A stretch of DNA of 8,580 nt from Rhodospirillales bacterium (GTDB lineage Bacteria > Pseudomonadota > Alphaproteobacteria > Rhodospirillales > Defluviicoccaceae), in the NCBI GenBank assembly GCA_016710335.1, contig JADJXQ010000018.1, positions 1-8,580 of the forward strand. Direction: 5' to 3'. The first letter of the stretch is position 1; every line of letters begins with the position of its first letter. The notes under the pieces are model-generated. The model had not been told where the DNA came from. It was given only the letters and a program-made list of their open reading frames with translations, and searched no databases. Position numbers and translations under genes: made by a program. This document shows, in pieces, positions 6,458 through 8,580 of the stretch.

Positions 6458-6792
6458 TCCGCGGTATCGCCCATCATCAGGTCCAGCGCCTTGATGGAAT
6501 GGGCGAAGGACGCACCCGCGCGCATCTCCGCGGCCACCCAGATCGCCTCCATGATCTGCTGGTCACTCGCGCCGGCGCGCCGTGCGGCCTTTACATGACC
6601 CTCGATGCACCAGGGGCATTGCGTGACGTGGGCGACAGCCACGGCGATGAGTTGCTTGGTGGGCACGTCGAGGGCACCCGCCGCGAAGACGGCCTTTGAG
6701 AATGCGCGGAATGCGTCGTCGGCTTCCGGTGCAAGCGCGTGGCGCCGTTCGGCATGGGCACGGGTTCCCTGCGGAAAACGAAGATCAGCCAT
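6454..6792 (-). CDS. AhpD-like / carboxymuconolactone decarboxylase-family protein
   Basis: 112 residues, all-helical AhpD fold. The active motif TQCPWCIEGHVKAARRAGA contains Cys59, Cys62 and His66, the CxxCxxxH arrangement of alkylhydroperoxidase AhpD-type proteins, preceded by LDVPTKQLIAVAVAHV. Such proteins reduce peroxides or act as disulfide reductants. The start at 6792 is fixed by a GGAGGTG site about 7 bases upstream, and an upstream in-frame ATG at 6888 would lie inside the RIC gene. It overlaps the RIC stop by 8 bases and the DUF488 start by 4. Physiological reductant and substrate are unknown; the place in the operon suggests peroxide or peroxynitrite stress. Confidence 0.92.
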   Translation of the reverse strand: MADLRFPQGTRAHAERRHALAPEADDAFRAFSKAVFAAGALDVPTKQLIAVAVAHVTQCPWCIEGHVKAARRAGASDQQIMEAIWVAAEMRAGASFAHSIKALDLMMGDTAE

Positions 6793-7275
6793 TTGCCACA
6801 CCTCCCGGCTCGAACTGCAGGAAGAGCACGTCGTTCTCAAGCCGCATGTGTTCCTCGAGATCGGTGATGAACTCGTCGAGGCCGGCATAGAGGGAAGTCC
6901 AGGTACGGCAGGCCCCCTGCGGCAGCGTCAGCCCGGTGGTCAGGCGGCGAATCTCGGCAACATCGGTCGCGTGATCGTCGTGGTCACGGCGCATCACGGC
7001 GATGGGGGTCTCGATCCCCTGTCCGCCCCCTCTGCGAAAATGGCGGGAAATAGGATCAGTTCCTCCTTCTTCATGTGTACCTCCATCTCTCCGATCATCC
7101 GTCGCAAGATGCCGGCGAGGCCCTCGGGCACGTTGTCGTCGCCGAAGTGCACCGTCTCGACCTTCTCTGCCATGCCGGCCAGGGGCGGCAGTTGTTCGCG
7201 GTGGCGCGCGTGGTAGCGGGTCTCGATGTAACGGGTCAGCGCACCGGCATCATGGATCGGGGCAACATCGGTCAT
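6785..7275 (-). CDS. RIC/YtfE-type di-iron iron-sulfur cluster repair protein (one-base frameshift)
   Basis: Hemerythrin-like di-iron protein that repairs iron-sulfur clusters damaged by NO or oxidants. Strong resemblance to Escherichia coli YtfE: RYHARHREQLP, AEKVETVH, EVHMKKEELILFP, then RRDHDDHA, EGACRTW-like PQGACRTWTSLYAGL, and EEHMRLENDVLF. Expected iron ligands are all seen: His22, His43, His67, Glu71, and the later His (DHDD), His and Glu (EHMRLEN). The frame breaks in the run of G at 7019-7016; adding one G joins AEGADRG to IETPIAVMRRDHDD and gives 163 residues. Compared with YtfE (about 220) it lacks the N-terminal ScdA_N (DUF542) domain. It starts 15 bases after the hemoglobin stop with AAGGA 8 bases upstream. 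In E. coli ytfE is repressed by NsrR, which agrees with the operator found here. Confidence 0.9.
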
Positions 7276-7290
7276 CGGATCGGTCCTTCC

Positions 7291-7746
7291 TCAGCGAAGG
7301 GCGGGAATGGCATCGGGGGCGGCTTGCGCCGCCTCGACCGCCATGCGGAGAGCGCGGGCGATGCGTTCCGCCCGCTCGACGACGTGGGCCGCGGCCGCTG
7401 GCGTGCAGACCTCCTGCGCCGTCGCGCGGAAGAGCCGCAGCCAGCGTTCGAAGTGCACCCCCTGGATCGATAGGGTGGTATGTGCCGGCACCGGGCGGCC
7501 GTGGTAGCGTCCCGTCATCAGCGCGACCGAAGACCAGAAGGCGACCATGCGCTCCAGATGCGGCCCCCAGTCGGTGATGCGGGCGGCAAAGACCGGGCCG
7601 AGTTCGGTGTCGCCACGGACCCGCGCGTAGAAGGAATGGACGAGGTTGCGCAGCATGACCTCGTCGAGGCCCGTTTGAGACATGATGGCGGCTGTCATCT
7701 CGGGCCGGGCGGAGGGGTCCGGCGGGGACGGTTCGGAGGCGGGCAT
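7291..7746 (-). CDS. Group III (P-type) truncated hemoglobin
   Basis: 151-residue single-domain globin with a 2-on-2 fold. Compared with Campylobacter Ctb: Tyr40 (B10) in HSFYARVRGDTELGPVF, His63 (E7) in WGPHLERMVAFW, proximal His89 (F8) in GRPVPAHTTLS, and Trp102 (G8) in HFERWLRLF. These residues are typical of group III globins, which bind O2 and NO and take part in NO or oxygen handling. A TTG at 7776 in the same frame was not used because it lies within a base of the -10 element; the ATG at 7746 leaves a leader of about 24 bases. The first 20 or so residues (Pro/Ser-rich) are outside the globin fold, and later ATGs at 7698 and 7683 lack a visible ribosome binding site. First gene of the predicted NsrR-controlled operon. 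Confidence 0.92.
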   Translation of the reverse strand: MPASEPSPPDPSARPEMTAAIMSQTGLDEVMLRNLVHSFYARVRGDTELGPVFAARITDWGPHLERMVAFWSSVALMTGRYHGRPVPAHTTLSIQGVHFERWLRLFRATAQEVCTPAAAAHVVERAERIARALRMAVEAAQAAPDAIPALR

Positions 7747-7776
7747 GACGGCCCCGTGGTTTCGATCCTGCGCCAA

Positions 7777-7805
7777 AGTCTAGATCGATTAATAGGTATT
7801 GTAAA
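7777..7805 (-). promoter_or_regulatory. Sigma70-like promoter of the truncated hemoglobin operon
   Basis: On the minus strand TTTACA (7805-7800, 5/6 to consensus) is followed after exactly 17 bases by TAGACT (7782-7777, 4/6). Start of transcription is expected near 7770, giving a leader of about 24 bases before the ATG at 7746. The NsrR-type repeat covers the -35 element and part of the spacer, so bound repressor would block RNA polymerase. Confidence 0.55.
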
Positions 7806-7814
7806 TGCCGATTT
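7790..7814. promoter_or_regulatory. Predicted NsrR operator upstream of the truncated hemoglobin operon
   Basis: On the plus strand the left half is TAATAGGTATTG, then T, then AAATGCCGATTT, centred on 7802. The halves match at 8 of 12 positions. The left half shares its first 11 bases, TAATAGGTATT, with the operator before nsrR, and the right half shares AAAT and GATT at the same spacing. It is the only other AT-rich dyad of this kind I found in the window. Confidence 0.7.
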
Positions 7815-7867
7815 TGCGAGACTCGCATCGGCGACCAGTGCGGGCGCCTGCCATTGTACCGGCCGCG

Positions 7868-7948
7868 TCAGGTCTCGATGACGATCTTCGCCTCGGCGAA
7901 GTCCCAAGGACCGCCGCCGGGTGGGAGTGGTGCAGCGTTGAGGGTCAT
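7868..7948 (-). CDS. Possible 26-residue peptide, doubtful
   Basis: A short frame begins 5 bases after the phosphatase stop and reads MTLNAAPLPPGGG, then WDFAEAKIVIET. The spacing would suit translational coupling, and the start is Pro/Gly-rich. No ribosome binding site is evident and no family is recognised. It may be the remnant or frameshifted head of a longer gene, or chance. It ends about 55 bases before the hemoglobin operator. Confidence 0.2.
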   Translation of the reverse strand: MTLNAAPLPPGGGPWDFAEAKIVIET

Positions 7949-7953
7949 GACCG

Positions 7954-8451
7954 TCAGCGTGGCGTGCGCCCGTGCGCCGCCCAGCGCCTCTGAGGCTCGG
8001 TCTCGACGGCGCAAGGGCGCACGCCGCGCAGTCGCACCAGCGCCGCATCCGGCGCCTCGCCCGACTCAGCCATGAGCCGCATCACCGCCATTCCCGACCG
8101 CCCGCAGCCGCCCCTGCAGTGGAAAAGCACGCCTCCGCCGGCAGCGAGGTGCCCCAACGCCTTGTCCGCGACGTTGCGCCAGTCCAGCGTCAGCGCAGCG
8201 CTCTCCGCCGCGAAGTCGGGCACCGGCAGGTGGCGCCAGGCGATGCCGTCGCGCGCGAGGGCCGCAGACAGCCCCGCCGCGCCCGCGTCGGCCATCTCCT
8301 GCTCGGTGGCCAGCGTCACGACCATGGCCGGGCGCCAGTGGAGGATCCTCGCAAGGTCCGCGCCGTAGCCGCCTCCGGCGCCGGGCATCGGGCACAGCCC
8401 TACCCTCCCGCCCCCAAGCGCCAGTTCCGCGATCGCGAATTCGGTCGTCAT
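7954..8451 (-). CDS. Cysteine-based (dual-specificity/tyrosine-type) protein phosphatase
   Basis: 165 residues. The active-site loop VLFHCRGGCGRSGM contains Cys112 and Arg118, the C-x5-R signature of cysteine phosphatases, and Asp79 in LPVPDF is at the general-acid position. The C-terminal RLRGVRPCAVETEPQRRWA resembles bacterial homologues in which this helix closes the fold. No signal peptide or membrane segment, so cytoplasmic. The ATG at 8451 has AGGAGG about 7 bases upstream, and the preceding gene ends 30 bases away. Substrate is unknown; phosphoprotein, phosphoinositide or small-molecule phosphates are possible. It lies upstream of the NsrR-type promoter, so it is probably not part of the NO-stress operon. 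Confidence 0.85.
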   Translation of the reverse strand: MTTEFAIAELALGGGRVGLCPMPGAGGGYGADLARILHWRPAMVVTLATEQEMADAGAAGLSAALARDGIAWRHLPVPDFAAESAALTLDWRNVADKALGHLAAGGGVLFHCRGGCGRSGMAVMRLMAESGEAPDAALVRLRGVRPCAVETEPQRRWAAHGRTPR

Positions 8452-8481
8452 GCCTACCCTCCTGCCGGGTCCTGTCCGCCG

Positions 8482-8580
8482 TCACGCGACCACAAGCGGC
8501 CAGAGCTTCGCATTGGCGCGGTGAAAGATCCTCATGTGCCCGATCCTTTGCACCCCGTGCTCTCCGGGCGCAAGACGAGC
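8482..8580 (-). CDS. C-terminal end of a probable alpha/beta hydrolase (cut by the window edge)
   Basis: The last 32 residues of a frame open to the window edge, ending at TGA 8484-8482. The string QRIGHMRIFHRANAKLWPL resembles the C-terminus of S33-like alpha/beta hydrolases, which commonly read IGHMGFFR...LW; there the His would be the catalytic triad histidine. The match is short, so the family call is tentative. It ends 30 bases before the phosphatase start and may be cotranscribed with it. Confidence 0.45.
   Translation of the reverse strand, partial: ARLAPGEHGVQRIGHMRIFHRANAKLWPLVVA

Noticed and set aside
5051..6598. Long plus-strand open frame of 515 codons, and several other plus-strand frames over 150 codons
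   Set aside because: They lie antisense to conserved minus-strand genes, have Arg/Pro/Gly/Ala-rich shadow composition, no family motifs and no ribosome binding sites; high GC makes such frames common.
6792..6888. Extended N-terminus of the AhpD-like protein from the ATG at 6888
   Set aside because: The added 32 residues are Ser/Cys-rich shadow of the RIC C-terminus; the ATG at 6792 has a strong ribosome binding site and fits the family length.
7747..7776. TTG at 7776 as the start of the truncated hemoglobin
   Set aside because: It is next to the predicted -10 element and upstream of the expected transcription start; the ATG at 7746 is a better start.

Overview
GC-rich (well above 60 %) bacterial DNA, most likely from an alphaproteobacterium of the Rhodobacterales type. 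The cbb3 oxidase subunit architecture, the NsrR and RIC sequences and the codon use all point that way; the genus is not resolved. Every supportable gene lies on the minus strand, so transcription runs from high to low coordinates.

Layout in transcription order: the C-terminal end of a probable alpha/beta hydrolase (8580-8482); a cysteine-based dual-specificity-type phosphatase (8451-7954); a short intergenic region with a sigma70-like promoter overlapped by an NsrR-type operator (7777-7814); then a tightly packed, mostly overlapping set of six genes: group III truncated hemoglobin, RIC/YtfE-type di-iron protein, AhpD-like CxxC protein, DUF488 protein, nitronate monooxygenase, and 5-formyltetrahydrofolate cyclo-ligase. 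A second operator of almost the same sequence (4073-4097) precedes nsrR. Nineteen bases after nsrR starts a complete ccoN-ccoO-ccoQ-ccoP cluster for a cbb3-type terminal oxidase, followed by a small membrane protein and the first codons of another gene.

Reading as a system: NsrR is a nitric-oxide-sensing iron-sulfur repressor. The two near-identical operators suggest that it controls both operons. One would hold NO/nitrosative-stress functions (truncated hemoglobin, iron-sulfur repair protein, thiol peroxidase-like protein, nitronate oxidation). The other would hold NsrR itself plus a dedicated cbb3 oxidase. An NsrR-linked cbb3 oxidase, as opposed to the usual FNR-linked one, is the most interesting idea in the window: a respiratory oxidase made under NO stress, or one used to remove NO. 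This is inference from gene order and operators.

Caveat: at least nine apparent small indels break the frames of nsrR, ccoO, ccoP, the nitronate monooxygenase and the RIC gene. In almost every case the next frame resumes exactly where the family alignment predicts. Several sit in short base runs, so sequencing or assembly error is the simplest explanation, though decay of the oxidase genes cannot be excluded from one sequence. No rRNA, tRNA, CRISPR array, insertion sequence or prophage feature was seen.
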